A stretch of DNA of 15,080 nucleotides from CAYXEN01 sp964464035 (GTDB lineage Bacteria; Krumholzibacteriota; Krumholzibacteriia; WVZY01), in NCBI GenBank assembly GCA_964464035.1, contig CAYXEN010000070.1, positions 1-15,080 of the forward strand, read 5' to 3'. Shown piece by piece: positions 1 through 6,723 of the stretch; position 1 is the first letter of the stretch; the number at the start of each line of letters is the position of its first letter. The translations under genes and the position numbers were made by a program. The notes beneath the pieces were generated by a model, which worked only from the letters and a program-made list of their open reading frames with translations, had not been told where the DNA came from and searched no databases.

Positions 1-470
1 GCGTAGGCGTCGAGGATCGATTCCTCCCGCCTCGTCCCCTCGCCGGAAACGAAATCCTCGTTCTCGATCGAACGAAGGAGTTCCCTGAGTTCATCCCCGA
101 TCAGCGTGTACGAGTATCCGCACGCCAGCTTGAGTCCGCTCCATCCCTTGGGATTGTGACTGCCCGTGACCATGACTCCCCCTTCAACCCGGAGGTGGTA
201 CTGCGACCAGTACATCATTGGCGTGAGGCACATGCCCAACTCGATGACGTCTCTCCCGGTCGCGACGAGCCCCCTGACCACACCGTCCTTTATGTCCTTG
301 GAGCCGAAGCGGCTGTCGTAACCGACGACCACTTCCTTGATCCCGCGTCCCGCGAGAAACGTTCCATATGCCTTTCCGATCAATTCCCCGCTCTCGGGAT
401 TGAGCTCCTTTTCGTTCACCAACCCTCTGATGTCGTACTCCCGAAACATCGAGCGTTCTACGAAAGCCAT
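1..470 (-). CDS. Phosphoglucomutase/phosphomannomutase, N-terminal part (runs off left edge)
   Basis: The 156 visible residues are the N-terminal domain of an alpha-D-phosphohexomutase, which interconverts hexose 1- and 6-phosphates in the cytoplasm for sugar-nucleotide and envelope polysaccharide synthesis. Seen directly: the FREYDIRG signature at residues 9-16, GYDSR at 50-54, and the active-site loop TGSHNPKGW at 102-110, in which Ser104 is the residue phosphorylated in this family. The usual loop is TASHNP, so Ala is Gly here. The start is ATG at 470 because AGGAGG lies 8 bases upstream; an in-frame ATG at residue 8 has no such site. The remaining domains lie outside the window. Substrate preference (glucose, mannose or glucosamine) cannot be decided from this part. 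The gene is divergent from the sensor kinase. Confidence 0.93.
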   Translation of the reverse strand, partial: MAFVERSMFREYDIRGLVNEKELNPESGELIGKAYGTFLAGRGIKEVVVGYDSRFGSKDIKDGVVRGLVATGRDVIELGMCLTPMMYWSQYHLRVEGGVMVTGSHNPKGWSGLKLACGYSYTLIGDELRELLRSIENEDFVSGEGTRREESILDAY

Positions 471-578
471 CCTGGCAACCTCCTCGCGATGGAAAACGCC
501 GATCCCGGCGACTCAATCACCCGATGCGACCGGCGGAAAGCACCGGCGAATCTCCGCACCCGCATTCGATCAAGATGA

Positions 579-607
579 ACTCTAACCAAAACCCCGAAAG
601 CATACAA
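579..607 (-). promoter_or_regulatory. Candidate sigma-70 promoter for the phosphohexomutase gene
   Basis: On the minus strand TTGTAT, a 17-base spacer and TAGAGT lie about 110 bases upstream of the ATG at 470. The -35 matches consensus at 3 of 6 positions and the -10 at 4 of 6, so this is a moderate candidate supported mainly by ideal spacing and position. Confidence 0.35.
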
Positions 608-635
608 GGGGAAATGCACACGCGAGCGAGCCTCC

Positions 636-664
636 TTGTCCACAGGCGCTCGATGGTGTAGAAT
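636..664 (+). promoter_or_regulatory. Candidate sigma-70 promoter for the hybrid kinase gene
   Basis: TTGTCC (636-641), a 17-base spacer and TAGAAT (659-664) fit a housekeeping promoter, with 4/6 and 5/6 matches. Transcription would start near 671, giving a leader of about 93 bases that contains the palindrome at 682-697. Confidence 0.5.
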
Positions 665-681
665 CGTATCCGTCGCTCAAA

Positions 682-697
682 CGGGGATGCATCCCCG
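682..697. repeat. Perfect 16-bp palindrome just downstream of the kinase promoter
   Basis: CGGGGATGCATCCCCG reads identically on both strands. It sits about 11-26 bases after the predicted transcription start, a position typical of a repressor operator. As RNA it could form a 6-bp hairpin with a UGCA loop. No binding protein can be named from the sequence. Confidence 0.55.
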
Positions 698-763
698 GCA
701 TGAAAAGGGCGTGCACCTATTCCCTCGACTTGCAGGAGTAACTCGGCCGAAGAGTCAATCGAC

Positions 764-3070
764 ATGCGCAAGAGAGTCATACTGGGCATAACCGCGCTTT
801 GCATGCTCTTCCTGGCGGGAGGCGTCATATCGATTTTCCAGCTGCGGAGAATCACTACGGAGCTTGCCGAGCTCATAGAACCCCACGAAGCCGAAATGAT
901 GCGCCAGGAACTTCTCTTCGCCGGGTCGGAACTCCAGAACGACCTTCTGGTCATTGAAGAAGACGAACCGGTCGAGGTCGACAAGCTGGGCTCCCATGCA
1001 TCCGAATTGCACGACGCGATACGGGTATGCCTCTCCTGTCATCACCGTCCTTCCATCCGCGAGAAACAAGAGCACATCGAAAAGCTCATCATCGACTACG
1101 AAGAAAAGATACATCGTCTCGCATCTTCCCAGTCTGAAGCCAGGAACGAGATCAAGAACGCCATGCTGGCGACGACAAGGAGCATCAACGAGGAAGCTTT
1201 CGCCATATCCAAGCTGGCCGGACTGCACATGGAACAGAAAGAAACCCGCATAATAGCACAGGCGCACAGATCCTGGATCATATTCATCATCATCCTCGGC
1301 ATCGGGTTCCCCGTCGCTTTCTACGTGGCTTACTCTTTCAGCCAGAGTCTCATAGCACCGATGGAGGCTCTGGTCACCGCCACCAAGCGCATAGCGAGCG
1401 GCGACTTGAGCTATCGGGCGAGGATCGACTCCAAGGACGAGTTCGCGGAGCTGGCCGATTCTTTCAACATCATGACCGAGAACCTCCAGAGAAGTTACGA
1501 AACGATATCCCGCAGCAACGTCCAGATAAGAGAGACGCGAGACTACCTCGCGGCTCTCATCTCGAGCATGGACGACAGCATAATCGTAATAGACAAGGAT
1601 TTCCGCATCATGGACGTCAACCCGTCCTTCTACCGGCTTATGGGGCTGCCGGAAAAATCCATAAGAGGAAAGAAGATCGACGAGATCTTCTTCGAGATAG
1701 GCGACCGCAAGGTCTACCCCCTCGCGGAACACCCGATCGAGGAAGTATTCGAACGAGGCGAATCCAAGAGGGCGATCAAGGCCCAGGTGATCCCGAACGG
1801 AGAAGTCCGGAGCTTCGAGATAACCGCTTCCCCCATCAAGACGAACGGCGAAGTCGACAAGGTGCTCGAGGTGGTACGTGACATCACCGAACGGGTCGAA
1901 ATGGAAAAGGCGATCCTGCTTCGCGACAAGGAGCTCAAGGAAACGCAGGAGAAGATGGTAAGCTCCGAACGGCTACGCGCCCTCGGCGAGATGGCGGCGG
2001 GCATAGCTCACGGTTTCAACAACATCCTGTCGGGGATCCTCGGCAACATCCAGAACCTGCTGGAGACGGCCGAAGATCCCGAGATGAGGAACACCCTCAA
2101 GCTGATAGAGAACACCACCATGGATGGAGCCGAAATCGTTCGGCGCATCCAGGAGTTCTCGCGGGTGCGAAAGGCGGGAACGTACACGGAAGTCGACATA
2201 AACGAGATCATCCAGGACACGATGAAGATCACCGAGGCCAAGTGGAAGAACGAGGCGGCAAGCTGGGGCATCCGCTTCGATTTCGAGATGGACCTCGGGG
2301 ACACGCCTCCCCTCTTCGGCAACCCCGCCGAACTGAGGGAAGCACTCACCAACATCTTTCTCAATGCGTTCGAGGCCATGCCGCAGGGAGGAAAAATATT
2401 CGTATCGACGAGGACGGTCGATTCCACCATCGAAGTCATCATCCAGGACACCGGCAAGGGCATGGACGAACAGACGGTCAAGAAAGTGTTCGATCCTTTC
2501 TTCACCACCAAAGGAGTGAAAGGCACAGGGCTGGGGCTCAGCATCACTTACGGTATCATTACCAGGCACGACGGCGAGATAAAGGTATCGAGCGAACTGC
2601 AGAAGGGAACCCGCTTCGTCATCACCCTCCCGGTGAAGGAAATCGAGTCAGTGCGGGAGGAGAGCTTCCATCCGGGACCGAGGTACTCGGGCAGCGTGCT
2701 CGTGATCGACGACGAGCCCATGATCCTGAACGCACTCGATACGATGCTCAAGCGCGCCGGGCACGAAGTGACATGCTGCTACGAAGGTCAATCCGGCCTC
2801 AAGGCCGCCATGGAAAAGGACTACGACATCGTCATCACCGACCTCGGGATGCAGGACGTCTCGGGGTGGGAGATAACGAAGGCTCTACGCAACAAGAACT
2901 CCAGCTCGAAGATCATCATGTTGACCGGGTGGGGATTTCAGTTGGATGCGGAGAGGACGAAAGAAGCCGGCGTCGACATCCTGATAAGCAAGCCTTTCAC
3001 GAAAAAGCAGATTCTGGACGCGATAAACCGCCTGCTTGCGAGCGCAAGAAAAGAAAGACCCGAGGAGTGA
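764..3070 (+). CDS. Membrane hybrid sensor histidine kinase with heme-c-type CxxCH periplasmic domain, HAMP, PAS and receiver
   Basis: A two-component sensor predicted to autophosphorylate on His416 and pass phosphate to its own receiver domain. Visible domain order: TM helix about 5-25, periplasmic helical domain 26-170, TM helix 171-192, HAMP about 193-250, PAS about 258-378, HisKA with AHGFNN at 415-420, then an HATPase domain with its N-box around 524-537 (ALTNIFLNAFEAM), DTGKGM 562-567, FDPFFTTK 576-583 and GTGLGLS 587-593. The receiver spans about 643-760, with acidic Asp649/Asp650, phosphoacceptor Asp693, Thr721 and Lys743 all intact. Residues 89-93 are CLSCH, the covalent heme-c attachment motif, followed by a second His. 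The kinase core is NtrB-like, but the residue after the phospho-His is Gly rather than Glu or Asp. The start at 764 has only a weak GAAGAG nine bases upstream. No separate response regulator lies beside it. The signal is unknown; redox, oxygen or NO sensing is inferred from the heme motif. Confidence 0.95.
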   Translation: MRKRVILGITALCMLFLAGGVISIFQLRRITTELAELIEPHEAEMMRQELLFAGSELQNDLLVIEEDEPVEVDKLGSHASELHDAIRVCLSCHHRPSIREKQEHIEKLIIDYEEKIHRLASSQSEARNEIKNAMLATTRSINEEAFAISKLAGLHMEQKETRIIAQAHRSWIIFIIILGIGFPVAFYVAYSFSQSLIAPMEALVTATKRIASGDLSYRARIDSKDEFAELADSFNIMTENLQRSYETISRSNVQIRETRDYLAALISSMDDSIIVIDKDFRIMDVNPSFYRLMGLPEKSIRGKKIDEIFFEIGDRKVYPLAEHPIEEVFERGESKRAIKAQVIPNGEVRSFEITASPIKTNGEVDKVLEVVRDITERVEMEKAILLRDKELKETQEKMVSSERLRALGEMAAGIAHGFNNILSGILGNIQNLLETAEDPEMRNTLKLIENTTMDGAEIVRRIQEFSRVRKAGTYTEVDINEIIQDTMKITEAKWKNEAASWGIRFDFEMDLGDTPPLFGNPAELREALTNIFLNAFEAMPQGGKIFVSTRTVDSTIEVIIQDTGKGMDEQTVKKVFDPFFTTKGVKGTGLGLSITYGIITRHDGEIKVSSELQKGTRFVITLPVKEIESVREESFHPGPRYSGSVLVIDDEPMILNALDTMLKRAGHEVTCCYEGQSGLKAAMEKDYDIVITDLGMQDVSGWEITKALRNKNSSSKIIMLTGWGFQLDAERTKEAGVDILISKPFTKKQILDAINRLLASARKERPEE

Positions 3071-3090
3071 GACGGGGAAGTTCCCGCGGA

Positions 3091-3131
3091 GAAAAAAGAG
3101 AGAAGCCCGGGTTTTCCCGGGCTTCTCTTTC
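3091..3131. terminator. Bidirectional rho-independent terminator between the kinase and hsp20 genes
   Basis: A 13-bp perfect stem (3099-3111 pairing with 3116-3128) encloses a TTTT loop. On the minus strand the stem is followed by six T residues (complement of 3092-3097), giving a strong terminator for hsp20. On the plus strand a weaker TTCTT tract follows, serving the kinase gene. The convergent gene arrangement fits. Confidence 0.9.
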
Positions 3132-3147
3132 TTCTCCACCGCTTCGA

Positions 3148-3564
3148 TCAGGCTATCTCGATCTTGCGTCCCACGCTGCCCTCCGTCTTGGGCAGAGTCA
3201 GCTTGAGCACGCCGTTCTCCATCTTTGCCTTTATCTTTTCACGGTCGATGTTCGAACCGAGCTGGAAGCTCCTGCGGAACTTCTCGGCCCGGATCTCTTT
3301 CCTGATGAGACCTTCCGACTCGATCTTGTCCACTTTCTTCGCCGTCACGACCAGGCTGTCGCCGTCCAGGGAAACATCCACGTTCTTCTTGGATACCCCC
3401 GGCATCTCCATCGTTATGACGTATTCCTTCTCTTTCTCGTTGATGTTGGTGCTCGGCAGCCTGAACTCTTCGTCGGCTCCGTCGAAGAAGCGGAAGAAAT
3501 CACGATCGAAAGCATCCCAGATCGTATCGAGAGCGGTTGCTGGATTGTATTTGGTCAGGAACAT
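3148..3564 (-). CDS. Hsp20/alpha-crystallin family small heat-shock protein
   Basis: A 138-residue cytoplasmic ATP-independent holdase that would bind unfolding proteins and keep them refoldable by other chaperones. The alpha-crystallin domain covers about residues 37-128. It includes the MPGVSKKNV segment at 54-62 and the conserved AxxxxGVLxLTLPK-type strand at 113-126. The C-terminal IEI (135-137) is the IxI/V motif used for oligomer assembly, and length is normal for the family. The start is ATG at 3564. A GTG nine bases upstream, which would add three residues, lies inside the Shine-Dalgarno sequence and is not credible. Expression appears to be driven from a sigma-54-type promoter at 3639-3654, and the gene ends in a strong terminator, so it is probably a single-gene unit separate from the permease gene upstream. 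Confidence 0.96.
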   Translation of the reverse strand: MFLTKYNPATALDTIWDAFDRDFFRFFDGADEEFRLPSTNINEKEKEYVITMEMPGVSKKNVDVSLDGDSLVVTAKKVDKIESEGLIRKEIRAEKFRRSFQLGSNIDREKIKAKMENGVLKLTLPKTEGSVGRKIEIA

Positions 3565-3569
3565 GTCCG

Positions 3570-3579
3570 TCACCTCCTT
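3570..3579 (-). promoter_or_regulatory. Near-perfect ribosome binding site of hsp20
   Basis: The minus-strand sequence AAGGAGGTGA is a ten-base complement of the usual 16S rRNA 3' end, ending five bases before ATG 3564. It fixes the start codon and predicts very high translation. Confidence 0.9.
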
Positions 3580-3638
3580 GATCGAAAATCCTCGGGTGTC
3601 TCCGATGGACTTTGTCGAATCCTTTCGCCCGGACTTTC

Positions 3639-3654
3639 AGCAATGCCGGTGCCA
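3639..3654 (-). promoter_or_regulatory. Sigma-54 (RpoN) type -24/-12 promoter of hsp20
   Basis: The minus-strand sequence TGGCACC-GGCA-TTGCT matches the RpoN consensus TGGCACG-N4-TTGCW at all but one specified position, with GG and GC exactly 12 bases apart. Predicted transcription start is near 3628, leaving a leader of about 64 bases before ATG 3564. No comparably good sigma-70 or sigma-32 element was found in the gap, so an enhancer-binding activator would be required. Confidence 0.72.
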
Positions 3655-3751
3655 AATCATGGAGACCGGCGCATGACAGCATAAACCTAGTAATAACCAC
3701 AAGATACTAAGCATGGGCATCCCGGCTCGCTTTCACAGGTTGCGTCGGACT

Positions 3752-3777
3752 GTCATTATGGCAGGTCATTACGGCGG
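3752..3777. repeat. Two-copy 13-bp tandem repeat at the permease stop codon
   Basis: Positions 3752-3764 and 3765-3777 match at 11 of 13 bases (GTCATTAYGGCRG). The repeat covers the last codons and stop of the permease and lies about 100-120 bases upstream of the sigma-54 promoter, a distance where enhancer sites often occur. A related ATGACAG element in inverted orientation is at 3673-3679. It may equally be a coding coincidence. Confidence 0.4.
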
Positions 3778-5141
3778 TTCGAGGCCCCGTTGGCAGCAAA
3801 GTCGTCGCGCGGCTCCTTTAGCCGGGAGGATATGAAGATGTTCAAGAGGGCGAAGAATGCCGACAGCAGGAAGAGCGTGGACAGGGAAAAGACTTCGATA
3901 AGGAAGCCGCCTATCGCGGGGCTCAGCATGAAAGGAAAAGTGAAGCTGTTCATGAATCCCACGTACAGCGGCCGTTTCTCGACAGGCGCGAACTCGAGCA
4001 GGTAGGTGAGATTGCTTATCAACCTTCCGCTGCGAATGAATCCGTTCACGAAGAACGTCGAGCTCACCAGCCCGAACAGCCGCCACGATCCATCCGGGGC
4101 CCCAAGCGCCGGAAAATGCTCCATGGCCAGTATGACGGCGGGCGGAAAGAGGCTCAGTACGGCCGTTGCGACCAGCACCAGCTTGTTGCCCTTGCGATCG
4201 AGCAACCTGCCCCAGACGTAATTCGACACCACGCCCGATCCCACCCAGAGAGACACGAACACGCCAACCGAGTCTCCCGAGAAACCGAGATTCTTGTAGG
4301 CGTATAGGCTGTAGAACGGAAACGCCATGGCCGTGAACTGCCACGATATCCTCGCCAGGTAGAAGCGCATGTAATTGCGATCGTCCCGCAGGAGCTTCAG
4401 CCCGCGCCGCAGGTGATCGAACACTCCCGGGGGAGATCCGGCCGCCTGCGATGGAGGCTCACCGACGAAGCAGAAGATGATCAAACCCAGGGACAACAAC
4501 CCTCCCCCCAGCAGGAAGAGGATTCCGAAATTCTCGGGGAAGGGACGGCCGGACAATCCCGCCGATCCGGCGAACCCGGCGACGAGCTCGTGCAAGAACT
4601 TCCCCTGCCACCGGATGCCTCCACCGGTGTTCAGAATCACGCCGACCAGAAGACCCGCGAACACCCCCAGCAATCCCCCCAGGAATCGCCTCGTGCCGAA
4701 GAACGTTCCCCGCCTCGTGAATGGAATCGTCTTGCTCGTTATCTCGAGGAAGGGTACGGCGGCCAGCCCGGCCCCCAGGTTGGCAGTGAGGTAGAATGCT
4801 ATGAAGGAGAAAAGGTAGAGACGATATCTCGCCGGGTCGAGAAACGCTACCGACAGGGCCACGCCCGCCCAAGCGGATACTCTCAGCACGGTCGTGCCGC
4901 GGTAGATGTTCACGAGGTATTTCCTCGCCTCGGCGATTCTCGCCACGAACATCTGCGGCAGAAACCACCCCGCGCCCGCAAGCGCGCTCGTCAAACCGAC
5001 CATGAAGTCGGAAGCTCCGAGTTGAATCATGAAGACGGGAAGAACGGTGTAGGGATCTATGAAAGCCATCCCGAAATTCACCAGGGTCCCGTTCAAGACG
5101 CCCAGGATGAAGTTTCTCTTGGTGTAGTCTTTGCGAGCCAT
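3756..5141 (-). CDS. Major facilitator superfamily permease
   Basis: A 461-residue polytopic inner-membrane protein with about twelve hydrophobic segments in two halves, separated by a hydrophilic stretch around residues 226-258. The motif-A-like loop GRLLDRKGNK (311-320) in the second half and the equivalent basic loop ARIAEARKY (67-75) in the first are typical of MFS transporters. Nothing in the sequence identifies the substrate or direction of transport. The start at ATG 5141 has only a short GAGG very close upstream, suggesting modest translation. It is divergent from acpS, and no convincing promoter was found for it in the 150-base gap. The C-terminus ends with tandem stops TAA TGA about 190 bases before hsp20. 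Confidence 0.9.
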   Translation of the reverse strand: MARKDYTKRNFILGVLNGTLVNFGMAFIDPYTVLPVFMIQLGASDFMVGLTSALAGAGWFLPQMFVARIAEARKYLVNIYRGTTVLRVSAWAGVALSVAFLDPARYRLYLFSFIAFYLTANLGAGLAAVPFLEITSKTIPFTRRGTFFGTRRFLGGLLGVFAGLLVGVILNTGGGIRWQGKFLHELVAGFAGSAGLSGRPFPENFGILFLLGGGLLSLGLIIFCFVGEPPSQAAGSPPGVFDHLRRGLKLLRDDRNYMRFYLARISWQFTAMAFPFYSLYAYKNLGFSGDSVGVFVSLWVGSGVVSNYVWGRLLDRKGNKLVLVATAVLSLFPPAVILAMEHFPALGAPDGSWRLFGLVSSTFFVNGFIRSGRLISNLTYLLEFAPVEKRPLYVGFMNSFTFPFMLSPAIGGFLIEVFSLSTLFLLSAFFALLNIFISSRLKEPRDDFAANGASNRRNDLP

Positions 5142-5231
5142 AGTCCTCGAATAGCCGCCGGTACTCGATCTCGCTGCACCCGCTCTACGCCAGGCCGGGC
5201 TTCGGGCCCGGATTCACACCCCGATGGCATG

Positions 5232-5260
5232 TTCTCAAAAGGCGGATGATCCTGTATAAT
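5232..5260 (+). promoter_or_regulatory. Sigma-70 promoter of acpS
   Basis: TTCTCA, a 17-base spacer and a perfect TATAAT lie 31 bases before the acpS start. The predicted transcript starts near 5267 and has a short leader of about 25 bases containing only the ribosome binding site. Confidence 0.7.
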
Positions 5261-5291
5261 CATCCCGGTTCGATGCAAGAAGGAGCGAGAA

Positions 5292-5666
5292 TTGATCAAG
5301 GGAATAGGAATCGACCTCATCGAGATATCCCGAATCGAGAGAATCTACGCCGCATACGGAAACCGTTTCCTCGCCAAGATCCTTTCGCGCCGCGAGGGTT
5401 CGCGCTTCGCCTCCGCGGCGGAACCGGCGATTCACCTCGCGGGAAGGTTCGCGGCCAAGGAAGCCTGCCTGAAAGCCCTCGGTACCGGCTGGAGCGGCGG
5501 CGTCAAGTGGAGAGAAGTAGAGGTCTTGAGCGACAGTTCCGGCAGACCCGTGATCGAACTCCAAGGCCGCGCCATGGACGCATTCGGTTCCATGGGGGCG
5601 GTATCCATTCATTGTTCGATCACCCATACCCGAGACGTCGCCCAAGCGGTGGTGGTGATCGAATGA
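5292..5666 (+). CDS. acpS: Holo-[acyl-carrier-protein] synthase
   Basis: A 124-residue phosphopantetheinyl transferase that moves 4'-phosphopantetheine from coenzyme A to apo-ACP for fatty acid synthesis in the cytoplasm. Seen directly: GIGIDLIEISR at 4-14 with the Mg ligand Asp8, GRFAAKEACLKAL at 51-63 with Glu57 as the second metal ligand, and the C-terminal SITHT at 109-113. The length is standard for AcpS trimers. The start codon is TTG at 5292, fixed by GAAGGAG six bases upstream and by the family N-terminus; no ATG or GTG is available there. The gene stands alone, divergent from the permease and convergent with the epimerase, with only 5 bases between the two stop codons and no obvious terminator. 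Confidence 0.96.
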   Translation: MIKGIGIDLIEISRIERIYAAYGNRFLAKILSRREGSRFASAAEPAIHLAGRFAAKEACLKALGTGWSGGVKWREVEVLSDSSGRPVIELQGRAMDAFGSMGAVSIHCSITHTRDVAQAVVVIE

Positions 5667-5671
5667 ACGAT

Positions 5672-6700
5672 TCATGAAGAAGTCCCTCTCCTTTGCACCC
5701 CCAAGCCCGCTCCCCGGGGCAAGACGAGTTTGCCCTCTTCCACACCGACTCCCACGAACGGATCCTCGGCCAGAAGAACGTTGCCGTCGAGATCGGCGAA
5801 ATCCACCAGCGGACTCAGGTGAGCCGCGGCGGTTATACCCACGGAAGTCTCGATCATGCATCCGAGCATGACCTTCAGTCCCTCGGCTCTGGCCTTTTCG
5901 ATCATGGCGAGAGCCGGCGTCATCCCCCCGCATTTCATGAGCTTTATGTTGATGCCGTCCCCGATCTCCGAGGCGCCCTCGACGTCTGCGGGCGACACCA
6001 CGCTCTCGTCGAGTATGATCGGAAGACCCGACATACGTTTGAGTTCTTTCAATTCCTCCCGTCGGTGATGACTCAGGGGCTGCTCGACGAACTCTATCCC
6101 CCGGTCCTCCAGTTCCTTGACCGCCCGCTTGGCCGTATCCAGATTCCACCCTTCGTTGGCATCCACCCTCACCTTCTTCCCCGTCTCCGCAAGTACCATG
6201 TCCAGCAACTCGAAATCCCCGGGGATTCCCATCTTCATCTTGAGTATGGGAAACCGTGCGGCATCATCGAGCTTCGCCTTCACGACCTCGGGACTGTCGA
6301 ACCCTATCGTGTACGAGGTAAGAGGAGTCTTCGCCGGATCCAGGGAGAGAAGCTCGAAGCAAGGTTTGCCCGCCGATTTTCCCTCCAGGTCCCAGAGGGC
6401 CATGTCGAGGGCGGCGCGCACCGAGGCGTCGCCGGCGAGCATCTCATGCAAGTCACCTTCGTCGATCCTTCCCCGCAAATCCCGCGGGTCGCCATCGAGT
6501 TTCTTTTCGATCCGCCTCACCGCCCTCATCACCGTATCCTCGCTTTCGCCGTAGTATGTCTGCGGCGCAGCTTCTCCCAAGCCTTCCAATCCATTAAGAG
6601 TGAGATGAAAGACGAAGTTCCTGTACTTACTGGTCTCCCCCCTGGCTATCCTGAAAGGATGCTTGGTTTTCAGCGTCAAGGTCTCCATTTCGAGTTTCAA
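5672..6700 (-). CDS. Enolase-superfamily dipeptide epimerase (L-Ala-D/L-Glu epimerase or N-acetyl-D-Glu racemase type)
   Basis: A 342-residue mandelate-racemase-type enzyme. The capping domain is about residues 1-115 and the barrel follows. Catalytic KxK is Lys154/Lys156 (LKMKMG), metal ligands are Asp180 (VRVDANEGW), Glu206 (FVEQP) and Asp231 (LDES), and the opposite catalytic lysine is Lys253 (NIKLMKCGG). Asp303-Leu-Asp305 matches the DxD motif that binds the dipeptide amino group in L-Ala-D/L-Glu epimerases, which act in murein peptide recycling. Pairing with a DUF1611 gene instead recalls the DgcN/DgcA D-glutamate pathway, in which the partner racemises N-acetyl-glutamate. The start is TTG at 6700, placed by GGAGG (6708-6712) seven bases upstream. 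The longer open frame to 6991 overlaps the DUF1611 gene and has no family similarity. It is the last gene of the train, 23 bases after DUF1611. Confidence 0.92.
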   Translation of the reverse strand: MKLEMETLTLKTKHPFRIARGETSKYRNFVFHLTLNGLEGLGEAAPQTYYGESEDTVMRAVRRIEKKLDGDPRDLRGRIDEGDLHEMLAGDASVRAALDMALWDLEGKSAGKPCFELLSLDPAKTPLTSYTIGFDSPEVVKAKLDDAARFPILKMKMGIPGDFELLDMVLAETGKKVRVDANEGWNLDTAKRAVKELEDRGIEFVEQPLSHHRREELKELKRMSGLPIILDESVVSPADVEGASEIGDGINIKLMKCGGMTPALAMIEKARAEGLKVMLGCMIETSVGITAAAHLSPLVDFADLDGNVLLAEDPFVGVGVEEGKLVLPRGAGLGVQRRGTSS

Positions 6701-6723
6701 CCCGGCACCTCCGGTTTTCGGGT

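Noticed and set aside
458..643. A minus-strand frame of 61 codons in front of the phosphohexomutase gene
   Set aside because: The GTG start has no ribosome site, composition is Arg-rich, and it would run over the phosphohexomutase start; it spans the candidate promoter for that gene.
575..661. A 28-codon plus-strand frame between the phosphohexomutase and kinase genes
   Set aside because: No ribosome site, and its end overlaps the predicted kinase promoter.
3565..3573. GTG at 3573 as the hsp20 start
   Set aside because: That GTG is part of the Shine-Dalgarno sequence itself; ATG 3564 is correctly spaced.
2242..3684. A 480-codon plus-strand frame overlapping the kinase end and hsp20
   Set aside because: Out of frame with the kinase HATPase and receiver motifs, it reads through the terminator hairpin and antisense to hsp20.
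5195..5211. CCGGGC-TTCGG-GCCCGG hairpin between the permease and acpS genes
   Set aside because: A six-base GC stem without a T tract on either strand, between divergent genes, so not a terminator; too short to claim as regulatory.
5661..5678. ATGAA-CGA-TTCAT inverted repeat at the convergent acpS/epimerase ends
   Set aside because: Only five AT-rich pairs and no T tract; not a credible terminator.
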